Assembly (NCBI RefSeq): GCF_001447195.1 | Contig: NZ_LFRI01000516.1 | Location: 124,001 to 188,000 of the forward strand | Source: Aquabacterium parvum | GTDB lineage: Bacteria; Pseudomonadota; Gammaproteobacteria; Burkholderiales; Burkholderiaceae_C | Direction of reading: 5' to 3' | Length of the DNA: 64,000 nt | Shown here: piece by piece, positions 47,791 to 63,474 of the stretch | Layout: every line of letters starts with the position of its first letter | How positions within the stretch are numbered: the first letter of the stretch is position 1 | Notes under the pieces: model-generated | What the model saw: only the letters and a program-made list of their open reading frames with translations | Database searches by the model: none | Told to the model about the DNA's origin: nothing | Program-made: the position numbers and the translations under genes

Positions 47791-48730
47791 CAGCAACGCG
47801 GGTGCCGTGGGCCCCGTCGAGCGGCATGCGCCCTGAATCGAGGTCCATGTCGTCGAACCACGTCGACGGAGGGGGCTCCTTGCGCTCACCGTCGGGGCCA
47901 CCGCTGGCCTCCCACTCGTCCATGGCCTCATCGATGACCACGTCGATCGCCCGCTCCTGCATCGAAAGCCCTTCGAAGTTGCCGCCGCCTTGCAGCGAAG
48001 CCACGACAGCCGCAGCTTCCGCGTCGCGACGCGCCGTGTCGTTGCCCGACTGACTCTGCGGCCCGGTGCTGGCTGTGGCAGCGCCCAGGATGGCCTCGCG
48101 AGCCACCACGGGCCCCGGCAATGCGCCTTCCAGCCAGATGTGAACAGGGATGCGCGCGCCATCGAGCACGCGATCCATGCGCGCATGCCGACGGCGGGCG
48201 CGCTCGTTTTCTTTCGAAGCCGGTTGGCGCACCTCGACCACGGCGATCACCTGGGACTGAGCGTCGCAGACGACCAGGTCAGCGCACAAGGACCCGACGC
48301 GACGCAGCCACTCTGAATACGGGTTGCGGGTGGGCACCTTGATGAACCGGGCCACCGGCACCTGCCCCAGCACCATGTGATCAGGCAGCGCCCGGCGCAG
48401 GACGTGCCAAGCCTCTCGCTCATGGGCGGTCAACACACGCGTGGCCACGGGGGCCCAGTCGATCAAGGTGTCGAGTTGATCCGGGGTTCGCTCTCCTCGG
48501 CCCCGAGACAAGCCCAAGCGCCGCCCTTTGCCCGCGTCGCGGTGTTCCCGACGAGCCGATGCATCGGAGCGATCGTCATCACGACCGGCCTTTTCAGGCC
48601 TTCGGCGAGCGGCGCGCGAGGCCCGCGCACGCTGCGAAGCGGCGCGCTGACGCACCACCCACAAAGCCGCAGCCAGCCCCAAGGTGCCCACGCCTGCCAG
48701 CCACATGGGCCACATCGAAACGACGTCCAT
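47780..48730 (-). CDS. Membrane-anchored protein with a DUF2726-like domain
   Basis: A 316-residue protein. One N-terminal transmembrane helix (about 8-27) is followed by an Arg-rich cytosolic segment. The next domain (about 95-225) has LTAHEREAWHVLRRALPDH and CADLVVCDAQSQVIAVVEV, the pattern of DUF2726, a domain resembling restriction-endonuclease-like folds. Whether catalytic residues are kept cannot be judged. The C-terminal 90 residues are acidic and low in complexity. ATG 48730 is chosen because GGAAAGG lies 6 bases before it. It converges on ftsY and is on the same strand as ffh, 164 bases downstream of it. Confidence 0.7.
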   Translation of the reverse strand: MDVVSMWPMWLAGVGTLGLAAALWVVRQRAASQRARASRAARRRPEKAGRDDDRSDASARREHRDAGKGRRLGLSRGRGERTPDQLDTLIDWAPVATRVLTAHEREAWHVLRRALPDHMVLGQVPVARFIKVPTRNPYSEWLRRVGSLCADLVVCDAQSQVIAVVEVRQPASKENERARRRHARMDRVLDGARIPVHIWLEGALPGPVVAREAILGAATASTGPQSQSGNDTARRDAEAAAVVASLQGGGNFEGLSMQERAIDVVIDEAMDEWEASGGPDGERKEPPPSTWFDDMDLDSGRMPLDGAHGTRVAEKA

Positions 48731-48893
48731 ACCAAACCTTTCCAACTCGGTCGTGGGTGAAGCCATCCACATCCGCCGGATCATCGGCTGTTCAGGCGAT
48801 GACTGAAGGCCACCTCAACCAAGCGGTACAGACGTCACATCCGCTAACAGGTGTGCAAAAGTTGGCGGTCGGGCTCACATGCGGCTCAACGGC

Positions 48894-50273
<1,380 letters not shown>

Positions 50274-50305
50274 GAAGAAGCGCTTTGCTCTCGTAAACTG
50301 ATCAC

Positions 50306-51154
50306 ATGATTTTATCGCCCACCTTCTGGCCCAGCGTGTTGGCCGTCATCGGCTACGCCGTGGCCATCGGCTGGCCGCAGCGCGCCGAACAGACTGGACA
50401 CCGCGTGCCCACCGTGCTGGCGGCTTTCTGCCTGCTCGCCTGGCTGTCGCAGGCGGTGGCCATCGGGGTGGACGTTCTGGCGCTCGATGCCCCCCAGGCG
50501 GGCGCCCGCTTTGGCTTCGCGCCGGCGCTGTCGGTCACATCGTGGCTGGTGCTGGGCGTCTACGCCCTGGAAAGCCGCCGCCTGGGCCTGCCTGCCGTGC
50601 GCCAGACCTTGGCCCTGCTGGCCGCCGTGAGCGTGGTGCTGGCCTGGGTCTTCCCCGGACGGACCCATGCGGCCGGCCAGATCGATGCCTGGGCCCCCTT
50701 GCACTGGGTCACAGGGTTTGCCTCCTACGGCCTGATCGGCGCTGCACTGCTGCACGCGGTCTTGCTGACGCACGCCGAGCGGCGACTGCGCTCCGGCACA
50801 GCGGGATCAGGCCAGATCCCCTCGCCCCACCGGCCCGCTGGACAAGCGCTGGGCATGCCGCTGCTGCGGCTGGAATCCTTGACCCTGAAGTTCGTGGCTG
50901 CGGGCTTCGCGATGCTGAGCCTGACCCTGTTGCTGGGTGCCGCCTTCACTTCGCCCTGGAAGTGGGATCACAAAACCATCTTCTCGGTCCTGTCATGGTG
51001 CGTCTTTGCCGTCTTGCTCGTTGGCCGCGCCCGTTTCGGCTGGCGCGGCAGGCAGGCCATTCGCTGGCTGATCGCGGGCTCGCTGCTGCTGTTGCTGGCC
51101 TACGTTGGGTCGCGCTTCGTGCTCGAGATCCTGCTTCACCGTTCTGCTGCCTGA
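50306..51154 (+). CDS. ypjD: Cytochrome c assembly family membrane protein (YpjD/CcsA/HemX-like)
   Basis: A 282-residue integral membrane protein with eight predicted helices. The family's Trp-rich motif is present as WKWDHKTIFSVLSW, with conserved His residues (PLHWVTGFASYG). CcsA/CcmC relatives handle haem for cytochrome c maturation; YpjD next to ffh is a conserved pair, but its own function is poorly known. A -10-like TAAACT (50294-50299) is 6 bases before the ATG. It is followed 9 bases later by a small gene. Confidence 0.87.
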   Translation: MILSPTFWPSVLAVIGYAVAIGWPQRAEQTGHRVPTVLAAFCLLAWLSQAVAIGVDVLALDAPQAGARFGFAPALSVTSWLVLGVYALESRRLGLPAVRQTLALLAAVSVVLAWVFPGRTHAAGQIDAWAPLHWVTGFASYGLIGAALLHAVLLTHAERRLRSGTAGSGQIPSPHRPAGQALGMPLLRLESLTLKFVAAGFAMLSLTLLLGAAFTSPWKWDHKTIFSVLSWCVFAVLLVGRARFGWRGRQAIRWLIAGSLLLLLAYVGSRFVLEILLHRSAA

Positions 51155-51163
51155 AGGGCCCTC

Positions 51164-51430
51164 ATGCTGAAGTTCCTCCTGCTGGCTGCCTTGGTGCTGT
51201 GGCTGCTGTATTCGCCTGGCGTGCGCAAGCTGCTGCGCGGCGTTCGATCCCGTGAGCCTGCGCAGCCGCCGCGCCAGAACCAGGCCAAGCCCGAACCAGC
51301 CCCAACGACTGCGATGGTCCCCTGCGCGCACTGCGGCGTTCACCTGCCGGCCAGCGAGGCCCTCGTCAACGGGCAAGGCCAGCCCTTTTGCAGCGAAGCG
51401 CACCTCCAGGCGGCCCGCCGCCCCGGCTGA
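51164..51430 (+). CDS. PP0621-family small membrane-anchored Cys protein
   Basis: An 88-residue protein. An N-terminal hydrophobic helix (FLLLAALVLWLLYSP) is followed by a Pro/Gln-rich linker and a putative zinc site, MVPCAHCGVHLP with a later FCSEAHL. This is the layout of the PP0621 family found beside pilS-type kinases in beta- and gammaproteobacteria. Function is unknown. It sits 9 bases after ypjD and 6 bases before pilS. Confidence 0.82.
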   Translation: MLKFLLLAALVLWLLYSPGVRKLLRGVRSREPAQPPRQNQAKPEPAPTTAMVPCAHCGVHLPASEALVNGQGQPFCSEAHLQAARRPG

Positions 51431-51436
51431 CCCGAC

Positions 51437-53299
51437 ATGCCCGTCTCGCCATCAAAAGCCCACGCCGGCGCCGCGCAGGCGAACTCCTGGTTTGGCCCCC
51501 CGGACGGCGTCGACAGCACCCTCATCCAGGAAGCGTTTGGTGGCCGTGGATGGAGCGGAATTGGCAGCGGCCCGCCCTCTCAACCCACATCCGAAGCAGC
51601 GGGTGCGCCCTACTTTTTCCGGGTCTACCGTGCCTTCCTCAACGCCCGAGCCGTCCTGGCACTCACCCTGCTGGGGCTCATCGGTGTGCTCCATGCCGCC
51701 GGCACCGAAACACCCGGCTGGATGAAATGGATGACGCTGGGCTATGCCGGGCTGGCTTGGCTGGTGTGGTGGTGGCCCAGTCAACGGCGACCTGCACCGG
51801 CTCAGCAATCGACACTGCGTCCACGTCAGGTGCTGGGCAGCGTTGGCGTGGACCTGGCCTTCTTTTCCGGGTTGCATTACCTGACCGGCTCTTCGGTCAA
51901 CTCGCAGGCCCTGCTGGTGCTGCCCGTGTTGATGGCGGGCGTGCTGATGTCGCGCATCATGGCCCTGGGCACGGCCGCCGTGGCGACCCTGAACCTGCTG
52001 GGATCCGCTGCGCTGCAACTGGTCCAGGGGCAAACCCAGATCACGCAGCTCATGACCCAGGCCGGGCTGACCGGCATCGGCCTGTTCGCCATCGCGATCC
52101 TGGCCAACGAGCTGGCCACTCGCCTGGCCCGGGAAGAACGCAGCGCCCGAGGCAGCCTGGAGCTGGCGCGTCAGCAGGCCGAACTCAATCGCCTGGTGCT
52201 CGACGAAATGACAGAGGGCGTGATGGTGGTCGACCGGCGAGGTCGCGTGCGCACCGCCAACCCGGCGGCGCGTCGCCTGCTGTCGGCCCACCGCATCGCC
52301 TCGAACGCCCCTTTCCAGCTGCGTGGCGTGCCTGCCTGGCACCCCCTGGTCGAGGCCGTCGAACGCGCCATCAACCACCCGCTGCAGGCAGAGGGCGGAC
52401 AGGAAATCCGCCTGCGCTTTGACGACCAGTCGCAGCGTGAGTTGCGACTGCGGGTGCGCTTCACCCGAAGCCCGGCACCGCCCCAGCAAGACGCTCGCCG
52501 AGAAGACATGTGCGTGATGTTGCTGGAGGACCTTCGCACCGTGCGCGCCCGCCAACGCCAGGACAAGCTCGCCTCCATGGGCCGGATGTCGGCCGGCATC
52601 GCCCACGAAATCCGCAACCCCCTGGCCGCCATCGCACAGGCCAATGCCCTGCTGGCCGAGGACGCCCTCCATCCCAGCCAGCAAAAGCTCACCCAGATGA
52701 TCGGCTCCAACGTCGATCGACTCAAACACATCGTTGACGACATCCTCACCGTGGCCCCAGGCGTGCGCCCGCCAGCGCCCGCCATCGACCCTGTCGAAAC
52801 GGTGATGGCCATTTGCAACGAATGGCGCAGCACCCATCGCATCGACAGCGGCGCTGACAGCCTGTTCGAGATCGATGTCAGTGGGTGCCACCCTGGCCCC
52901 AAACAGGTCCCGTTGCGGGTTCGCTTCGAGCCTGAGCACCTGCAGCGTGTGCTGGTCAACCTGCTCGACAACGCCCTGCGCTACAACAGCGGCGAGCCCG
53001 GCGCCATCCTGCTGAGCCTGCGCTGGCTGGCCTCGGTCACGCCGGAGGGTTTGCTGATGCTGTCGGTGGGCAACGATGGTGAGCCCATCCAGCCCGACAC
53101 CGAGCGCGCCCTGTTCGAGCCCTTCTTCTCGACCAGCAGCCGAGGCACTGGACTGGGCCTGTACATTTCCCGAGAATTGTGTGAGAGGCACGGTGCGAGC
53201 ATCGACTACCGCCAACACCCTCCCTCCATTCGACACCGCAACGAGTTCTTCATCACGATGCCCGTCGACTCCCCGGCTGACAGCCCGTTCACCGCATGA
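51437..53299 (+). CDS. pilS: Sensor histidine kinase PilS
   Basis: A 620-residue membrane sensor kinase. About 60 low-complexity residues precede six transmembrane helices (about 65-215). A PAS-like domain (about 245-350, [17 protein letters not shown]) and the kinase core follow: H-box [13 protein letters not shown] with His390, N-box [10 protein letters not shown] and G-box [12 protein letters not shown]. In Pseudomonas, PilS controls type IV pilin transcription through PilR and RpoN. The pairing with the downstream NtrC-type gene (4-base overlap, ATGA) supports the call. Confidence 0.9.
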   Translation: MPVSPSKAHAGAAQANSWFGPPDGVDSTLIQEAFGGRGWSGIGSGPPSQPTSEAAGAPYFFRVYRAFLNARAVLALTLLGLIGVLHAAGTETPGWMKWMTLGYAGLAWLVWWWPSQRRPAPAQQSTLRPRQVLGSVGVDLAFFSGLHYLTGSSVNSQALLVLPVLMAGVLMSRIMALGTAAVATLNLLGSAALQLVQGQTQITQLMTQAGLTGIGLFAIAILANELATRLAREERSARGSLELARQQAELNRLVLDEMTEGVMVVDRRGRVRTANPAARRLLSAHRIASNAPFQLRGVPAWHPLVEAVERAINHPLQAEGGQEIRLRFDDQSQRELRLRVRFTRSPAPPQQDARREDMCVMLLEDLRTVRARQRQDKLASMGRMSAGIAHEIRNPLAAIAQANALLAEDALHPSQQKLTQMIGSNVDRLKHIVDDILTVAPGVRPPAPAIDPVETVMAICNEWRSTHRIDSGADSLFEIDVSGCHPGPKQVPLRVRFEPEHLQRVLVNLLDNALRYNSGEPGAILLSLRWLASVTPEGLLMLSVGNDGEPIQPDTERALFEPFFSTSSRGTGLGLYISRELCERHGASIDYRQHPPSIRHRNEFFITMPVDSPADSPFTA

Positions 53300-54831
53300 A
53301 CGCACCCTCCCGCCACCGCCTGCTGGTCGTCGACGACGAGCCTGATCTGCGCACGCTGTACGAACTGACACTGCTGCGCGAGGGCTACCACATTGAAACC
53401 GCTGGCTGCGTCGAAGACGCCTGGCAGCTGCTCAGCGAGCAAGCGTTCAGCGCCATCATCACGGACATGCGCCTGCCCGATGGCGAAGGGCTGGACCTGA
53501 TCCGCCGCCTCGACGCCGCAGGCCGGCCCGAAAAGAGCATCGTCATCACCGCCTACGGATCGGCCGAAAACGCCGTCAGCGCGCTCAAGGCAGGCGCCTA
53601 CGACTACCTCACCAAGCCGGTGGACCTCAAACAGTTCCGCAGTGTGGTGGCGTCGGCGCTGCAAGCCCGCGAAGACTCGGCCACCGCCGCGCCAACACCG
53701 CCTCAGCCCGAACAGCGCACCCGCCCCCGCGCGGGGAGCGAACCACCAGGCTTGGCACGACTGGCAGGTCACAGCCCCGCCATGCAGCAGGTGCGGGTGC
53801 TCATCGACAAGGTCGCTCGCAGCATGGCGCCCGTGTTGTTGTGGGGCGAGTCGGGCACCGGCAAGGAGCTGGTGGCCCGGGCCATCCACGACTGCAGCAG
53901 CCGTGGCGCAGCCCCGTTCATCGCGGTCAACTGCGGCGCCATCCCGGAGCAACTGCTTGAAGCCGAGTTCTTCGGCTTCCGCAAAGGCGCCTTCACCGGC
54001 GCCACCGAAGACCGCGCCGGCTTTTTCCAGGCCGCGCATGGTGGCACGCTCTTCCTCGATGAAATCGGCGACCTGCCACTGGCCATGCAATCGAAGCTGC
54101 TGCGAGCCATCCAGGAGCGGGCCGTGCGCCCCGTCGGCGCCACACAGGAAGTGCCCGTGGACGTGCGCCTCATCAGCGCTTCGCACAAAGACCTGGCCCA
54201 CGAGGTGCAGGCGCAACGCTTTCGGCAAGACCTCTTCTACCGCCTCAATGTCATCCGCATCGCACTGCCCCCCTTGCGCGAGCGGATCGAGGACCTGCCC
54301 CTGCTTTGCCAACGCATCCTTGACCGCATCGGCCAGGAGTCAGGCCTCACCTCCCCACCACAACTGAGCACCGACGCGCTGGCAGCGCTGCTGGCCCACC
54401 CCTTCCCCGGCAACGTGCGCGAGCTGGAGAACATGCTGCACCGTGCGGTGGCGCTGAGCAACGCCACCACGTTGGAGGCAGACGACCTGGGTCTGCCGTC
54501 CGCACCCGCCAACACCTCGCAGTCCCCTCTTGCGTCCCCCGAGCCAGCCGAGGCCGGCTCGATGCCCTCGACCACCCCGCCCATCCACGCTCAGCCCCAC
54601 GCTGAGACCATGCCCATGCCGCGCGACCTGGTCGCCCACCTGGACCAGGTCGAGCGCGAAATCCTCATCCAGGCCCTGGAAAAGCACCGACTCAATCGCA
54701 CAGCCGCTGGTGCCAGCCTGGGCCTTTCCCTGCGCCAAATGCGCTATCGCATGGCCCGCCTGGGCGTGCAGGTGAGCGACCAAGGCGTGCTGCTGGGCGA
54801 GCGATTCGACCCTGAAACCGATGGCGACTGA
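53296..54831 (+). CDS. pilR: Sigma-54-dependent response regulator PilR
   Basis: A 511-residue NtrC-family activator. The receiver domain has phosphoacceptor Asp57 in [10 protein letters not shown]. The AAA+ domain has Walker A GESGTGKE from residue 184 and the sigma-54 contact loop GAFTGA at 231-236. A Fis-type helix-turn-helix lies at the C-terminus ([20 protein letters not shown]). Linkers of about 30 and 55 residues (Ala/Pro-rich) separate the domains. It would activate pilA and other RpoN promoters after phosphorylation by PilS. ampD starts 11 bases before its stop. Confidence 0.93.
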   Translation: MNAPSRHRLLVVDDEPDLRTLYELTLLREGYHIETAGCVEDAWQLLSEQAFSAIITDMRLPDGEGLDLIRRLDAAGRPEKSIVITAYGSAENAVSALKAGAYDYLTKPVDLKQFRSVVASALQAREDSATAAPTPPQPEQRTRPRAGSEPPGLARLAGHSPAMQQVRVLIDKVARSMAPVLLWGESGTGKELVARAIHDCSSRGAAPFIAVNCGAIPEQLLEAEFFGFRKGAFTGATEDRAGFFQAAHGGTLFLDEIGDLPLAMQSKLLRAIQERAVRPVGATQEVPVDVRLISASHKDLAHEVQAQRFRQDLFYRLNVIRIALPPLRERIEDLPLLCQRILDRIGQESGLTSPPQLSTDALAALLAHPFPGNVRELENMLHRAVALSNATTLEADDLGLPSAPANTSQSPLASPEPAEAGSMPSTTPPIHAQPHAETMPMPRDLVAHLDQVEREILIQALEKHRLNRTAAGASLGLSLRQMRYRMARLGVQVSDQGVLLGERFDPETDGD

Positions 54832-55459
54832 GCCCGATCCCGGCACCCTTCTCGCCCAGGCACCGGATGCCTCGTCGAGCGCCTGGCAGGCAGGCTGGCA
54901 CCTGGGCGCACGCCACGTGCCCTCCCCCAACTTCGGCCCACGCCCCCTTGGCGCGGCCGTAGACCTGGCCATCGTTCACTCGATCAGCCTGCCGCCTGGC
55001 GTCTACGGCGGCGACGAAGTCGAGCGACTCTTCACCAACACGCTCGACTGGGACGCGCACCCCTACTTCGACCAGATTCGCGGCGCGGAGGTGTCGTCTC
55101 ACTTTTTCATCCGGCGGGATGGCGAGCTGGTTCAGTTCGTCAGCGTCAACGAGCGTGCCTGGCACGCGGGCAAATCCTCGTGGCAAGGTCGCGACAATTG
55201 CAACGACCACAGCGTGGGAATCGAGCTCGAAGGCCTGGAACATCACCCCTTCGAAGACGCCCAGTACCAGGCCCTCGCCAGCCTGCTCTCGGACCTGAGC
55301 CAGACCTGGCCCATCCACCAGACAGTGGGCCATGAACACGTGGCTCCCGGGCGAAAACAAGACCCCGGCAAGGCCTTCGAATGGGCTCGCCTCGCTGAGC
55401 TGACAGGCTGGAAAAACGACCGATTGCCCCCCCTCGCCATGCCATCGCTGCAGGCCTGA
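54821..55459 (+). CDS. ampD: 1,6-anhydro-N-acetylmuramyl-L-alanine amidase AmpD
   Basis: A 212-residue cytosolic Zn amidase that recycles anhydro-muropeptides. Zinc ligands are His53 in IVHSIS and the His/Asp pair in [22 protein letters not shown] and SVGIELEG are family motifs. It is slightly longer than E. coli AmpD at both ends. An 11-base overlap with pilR makes it part of the pilS-pilR message. It can indirectly affect AmpR-type beta-lactamase induction where AmpR exists; none is in this window. Confidence 0.95.
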   Translation: MATEPDPGTLLAQAPDASSSAWQAGWHLGARHVPSPNFGPRPLGAAVDLAIVHSISLPPGVYGGDEVERLFTNTLDWDAHPYFDQIRGAEVSSHFFIRRDGELVQFVSVNERAWHAGKSSWQGRDNCNDHSVGIELEGLEHHPFEDAQYQALASLLSDLSQTWPIHQTVGHEHVAPGRKQDPGKAFEWARLAELTGWKNDRLPPLAMPSLQA

Positions 55460-55514
55460 ATCAGCGCTTTCCCGAGTTTTTGCAACAGCCTGATGCACGC
55501 CCCAAAAAAGGCGC

Positions 55515-55576
55515 TATAGTCGCCACCGAACACTACAGGTAGCGTCCAAAAACAAATCGGACACCATATCTAGTGC
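55515..55576 (+). promoter_or_regulatory. nrdA promoter with two NrdR boxes
   Basis: A -10-like TATAGT lies at 55515-55520. Two 16-base elements resembling the NrdR consensus ACACWATATATWGTGT follow: ACACTACAGGTAGCGT (55530-55545) and ACACCATATCTAGTGC (55561-55576). Their starts are 31 bases apart, three helical turns, the spacing expected for NrdR repression of ribonucleotide reductase genes. Confidence 0.85.
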
Positions 55577-55677
55577 TCCAGCAGTCGGCGCCCGGCCACC
55601 CCGCGGCGCCTCCCATCTTCAGGCCCGAGAGCCCCATCACAAGGGACTTCGGCCCTGTGCCCACCGAAGGGAACCCC

Positions 55678-58590
<2,913 letters not shown>

Positions 58591-58607
58591 TGCAGTCATG
58601 AAAGAGG

Positions 58608-58629
58608 CATGGGGCCGCAAAGCCCCATG
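58608..58629 (+). other. Stem-loop between nrdA and nrdB
   Basis: CATGGGGC-CGCAAA-GCCCCATG is a perfect 8-bp stem, 18 bases after the nrdA stop, without a T run. It may protect the nrdA 3' end or partly stop transcription, giving different amounts of the two subunits. Confidence 0.45.
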
Positions 58630-58806
58630 TCATCGGCCCTTCAAGGCGATGACATGCGGGAAGCCCCTTGCCTCCGACATCGCGCCACGGCCCTCATTCG
58701 ATGCGATCCCGCAACAAACATGAGGTCACTTGGCTCGTCGATGTCAAGAAGTGCTTGGTGTTTTTCACAACACCCTTCCATAATCCGATCCCATAGGAAG
58801 TCAACC

Positions 58807-59970
58807 ATGCTGGTCTGGGAAGACGATTCGTCCAACTCCTCATCCAAGTCTCCTGCTTCCGTGTCGAACGCCTCCGGCGCAACACGGGACACGGCCTCGT
58901 CGCCTCTCGCTTCGTCGATGAACAACGCGACCCAGGCCACCAGCGCATCCACCCGTCGCGTCAACGTTGCCGACAAGCGCATCATCAACGGCCAGACCGA
59001 CGTCAATCAGTTGGTGCCGTTCAAGTACAAGTGGGCTTGGGAAAAGTACCTCGCCACCTGCGCCAACCACTGGATGCCGCAAGAGGTCAACATGTCGCGA
59101 GACATCGCGCTGTGGAAAGACCCGAACGGTCTGAGCGAAGACGAGCGCCGCATCATCAAGCGCAACCTCGGCTTCTTCGTCACCGCCGACTCGCTGGCCG
59201 CCAACAACATCGTGCTGGGCACCTACCGCCACATCACGGCGCCCGAGTGCCGCCAGTTCCTGCTGCGCCAGGCTTTTGAAGAAGCCATCCACACCCACGC
59301 TTACCAATACATCGTTGAAAGCCTGGGCCTGGATGAGTCCGAAATCTTCAACGCCTACAACGAAGTTCAGTCCATCCGCGACAAGGATGAGTTCCTGATC
59401 CCCTTCATCGAAGCGATCATGAACCCCGACTTCAAGACGGGCACGACCGAGAACGACCAGACGCTGCTGAAGTCGCTGATCGTCTTCGCCTGCCTGATGG
59501 AAGGCCTGTTCTTCTACGTCGGCTTCACGCAGATCCTGGCCCTGGGCCGCCAGAACAAGATGACGGGCGCTGCCGAGCAGTACCAATACATCCTGCGCGA
59601 CGAGTCGATGCACTGCAACTTCGGCATCGACCTCATCAACCAGCTCAAGCTTGAAAACCCGCACCTCTGGACTGCGCAATTCAAGGCCGAAATCAAGGCG
59701 CTGTTCATCAAAGCAGTCGAACTCGAATACCGATACGCTGAAGACACCATGCCCCGTGGTGTGCTGGGACTCAACGCATCGATGTTCAAGGGCTACCTGC
59801 GCTACATCGCCAACCGCCGCGCCACCCAGATCGGGCTGGAGGAACTCTTCCCCAATGAAGAGAACCCCTTCCCCTGGATGAGCGAAATGATCGACCTGAA
59901 GAAGGAACGCAACTTCTTCGAAACCCGAGTCATCGAATACCAGTCGGGCGGAGCCCTGTCCTGGGACTGA
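58807..59970 (+). CDS. nrdB: Class Ia ribonucleoside-diphosphate reductase, beta subunit
   Basis: A 387-residue radical-generating subunit. The iron and radical site is readable in EAIHTHAY (Glu159, His162, radical Tyr166), in CLMEGLFFY and in DESMHCNF. A Ser/Thr/Ala-rich leader of about 40 residues precedes the conserved [22 protein letters not shown] stands 6 bases before the ATG. A promoter-like pair (TTGGTG 58755-58760, CATAAT 58779-58784) in the 216-base gap suggests transcription apart from nrdA. Confidence 0.96.
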   Translation: MLVWEDDSSNSSSKSPASVSNASGATRDTASSPLASSMNNATQATSASTRRVNVADKRIINGQTDVNQLVPFKYKWAWEKYLATCANHWMPQEVNMSRDIALWKDPNGLSEDERRIIKRNLGFFVTADSLAANNIVLGTYRHITAPECRQFLLRQAFEEAIHTHAYQYIVESLGLDESEIFNAYNEVQSIRDKDEFLIPFIEAIMNPDFKTGTTENDQTLLKSLIVFACLMEGLFFYVGFTQILALGRQNKMTGAAEQYQYILRDESMHCNFGIDLINQLKLENPHLWTAQFKAEIKALFIKAVELEYRYAEDTMPRGVLGLNASMFKGYLRYIANRRATQIGLEELFPNEENPFPWMSEMIDLKKERNFFETRVIEYQSGGALSWD

Positions 59971-60132
59971 TCCGCGATCTGCCGCAAAGAGCAGACGCAA
60001 GTCCCGAGGGCGCCGACCTGGCGTACCCCGTTCATCACACCGCGTCCAGATCCTAGGGGGCGTCGGGTGATGGATGCCTGAGCCGCACTCCTGCGGCCCA
60101 GTGCTCTTTGCAACTTGATCAAGGAGATACGT

Positions 60133-60615
60133 ATGGCAACTGCGAAAAAAGTGGCAACCAAGAAGGCTGCTGCACCCAAGAAGGCCGCTGTGAAGAAGGC
60201 CCCCGCCAAGAAGGCTGCTGTCAAGAAGCCTGCCGCCAAGAAGGTTGCAGTGAAGAAGGCCGCGCCCGCCAAGAAGGTCGCGGTCAAGAAGGCTGCAGTG
60301 AAGAAGGCCGCAGTCAAGAAGGCTGCCGTCAAGAAGCCCGCAGCCAAGAAGGTTGCAGTGAAGAAGGCCGCCGCCCCCAAGAAGGCTGCTGCCCCGAAGA
60401 AGGCTGCTGCGCCCAAGAAGGCCGCAGTGAAGAAGGCCGCTGCCCCCAAGAAGGCTGCAGCCAAGCCCGCCGCGAAGCCGGCCGCCAAGAAGGCTGCTGC
60501 GAAGAAGCCTGCTGCCAAGCCTGCCCCTGCGAAAAAGGCTGCTGCTGCCCCTGCTGCCAAGACCACGCTGAGCCCTCAGGCTGCTTGGCCTTTCCCCACC
60601 GGCAACAAGCCCTGA
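60133..60615 (+). CDS. Histone H1-like DNA-binding protein, Lys/Ala/Pro repeats
   Basis: A 160-residue protein made almost wholly of short repeats such as KKAAVKK, KKAAAPKK and PAAKK, ending in SPQAAWPFPTGNKP. It resembles the H1-like tails of Bordetella BpH1/BpH2, AlgP and chlamydial Hc2. Such proteins bind and compact DNA without sequence specificity. The DNA repeat (AAGAAGGC-type units) is prone to length change between strains. AAGGAG is 7 bases before the ATG. It is a single-gene unit closed by a terminator. Confidence 0.88.
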   Translation: MATAKKVATKKAAAPKKAAVKKAPAKKAAVKKPAAKKVAVKKAAPAKKVAVKKAAVKKAAVKKAAVKKPAAKKVAVKKAAAPKKAAAPKKAAAPKKAAVKKAAAPKKAAAKPAAKPAAKKAAAKKPAAKPAPAKKAAAAPAAKTTLSPQAAWPFPTGNKP

Positions 60616-60657
60616 TGACGGGTGGCGCCCTGAGCGATCGGGACGCCTTGTCCGATG

Positions 60658-60685
60658 AGCCCGGCTTCGGCCGGGCTTTTTCTTT
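60658..60685 (+). terminator. Rho-independent terminator of the H1-like gene
   Basis: AGCCCGGC (60658-60665), a stable TTCG tetraloop, GCCGGGCT (60670-60677), then TTTTCTTT. Confidence 0.93.
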
Positions 60686-60724
60686 GTGCGCACCCTGGGT
60701 GTCCGCCCATGCGCCTCCACGAAC

Positions 60725-61069
60725 ATGAGCCAGCCCCATCCATGGCCCTGCCTGCGTGTCGAAACATCGGGCAAAGGCAAACAAATCTGCACGCGCGTCA
60801 TCCTCGACATCAGCGTCTCACCGAATGCCCCGCGCACAGAGGTGACAGGCTGGCACGACGGCGCCCTGCGACTGAGGCTGTCGGCCCCACCTGTGGACGG
60901 CGCAGCCAACGATGCCATCCGCAAATGGCTCGCCCAGCAACTCGGCGTCACCCAATCCCAGGTCGAGCTGCTGAGGGGGCAGACTTCGCGTCGAAAGCAA
61001 TGGGCGATCGACATCGACGAAGCCAGCACCTGCCGCTGGCTGGCATCCATGCCCACATTGCAAAACTGA
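60725..61069 (+). CDS. DUF167 (YggU-family) protein
   Basis: A 114-residue small protein with LDISVSPNAPRTEVTGWHDGALRLRL in two pieces and VDGAANDAIRKWLAQQLG, the family's main signature. Structures of relatives show a small alpha/beta fold; function is unsettled. ATG 60725 is chosen; an in-frame start 13 codons upstream would begin at the terminator. Confidence 0.88.
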   Translation: MSQPHPWPCLRVETSGKGKQICTRVILDISVSPNAPRTEVTGWHDGALRLRLSAPPVDGAANDAIRKWLAQQLGVTQSQVELLRGQTSRRKQWAIDIDEASTCRWLASMPTLQN

Positions 61070-61185
61070 GCGCCGCATGCCGCAAGCGCCCGGCAGAACC
61101 CCTCAATCAGGCGCTACCCCCTCCACGCCAGCCTCTCCAGAATCATGCTGTGGTCGCCCAATGGCCACTTCACAGGAGAAGCACC

Positions 61186-61377
61186 ATGTCGAGCGAACGC
61201 CACTTCGAGCCCAGTCCCGCCCAGGTGGCCGAGATGCAAGATGCGCTCTTCAGCCTGCGTGACGGCCTGATGCGCCTGAAGATGTCCCTGCTGGAGCTCG
61301 CCGAGATGACAGACGAAGGCGGTCAGCGCGCTGCAGCGGCCGAAACGCAAGCCCTGCTCCAGCGCCTGCGCGCCTGA
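61186..61377 (+). CDS. Small helical protein of unknown function
   Basis: A 63-residue protein predicted to be mostly helical: LFSLRDGLMRLKMSLLELAEM and a Gln/Ala-rich end look like a coiled coil. An AGGAGAA site lies 5 bases before the ATG. No family recognised. It stands alone, 116 bases after the DUF167 gene and 168 bases before ettA. Confidence 0.6.
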   Translation: MSSERHFEPSPAQVAEMQDALFSLRDGLMRLKMSLLELAEMTDEGGQRAAAAETQALLQRLRA

Positions 61378-61545
61378 TCAACGCCGAACGCGGCGCCAAC
61401 CATCTCAGGCTTGCCGCGCCCCGACGCACCGAACTGAGCCCCTCACATGAACGCGCCTCCAGGGGCGCGTTCTGCCTCGTGAAATCCTGCGGATGCCTTA
61501 AGCTACGCGGTTTGACGAAAGACACTCGCTTTTCGCGAGCCTGCC

Positions 61546-63210
<1,665 letters not shown>

Positions 63211-63239
63211 CATGCCACGCGCCAACCACAGCCCCGCAC

Positions 63240-63266
63240 AAGCCCGCGCTCGACGCGGGCTTTTTT
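63240..63266 (+). terminator. Rho-independent terminator of ettA
   Basis: AAGCCCGCG (63240-63248), loop CTCGA, CGCGGGCTT (63254-63262), then further T to 63266. The rest of the gap to 63475 holds a -10-like TAGAAT (63358-63363) but nothing else I can name. Confidence 0.93.
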
Positions 63267-63474
63267 GTGCCTGAGTGAAACGGAGATGGGGCACACCATG
63301 AGGGGGATCGGGGGCTTTCCCTGATGCGACAAAGCCGGCCGCACAGAGATGCACAGATAGAATTTCCAGGACTTATTTGGCACCTGCCGCCAACCCGCGA
63401 GATCACGGAAATGCGCCCGCGCACCACCCTCGAACGCGGGCAGCCAACACGACGAATCTTGCTGGAGACCCTTG

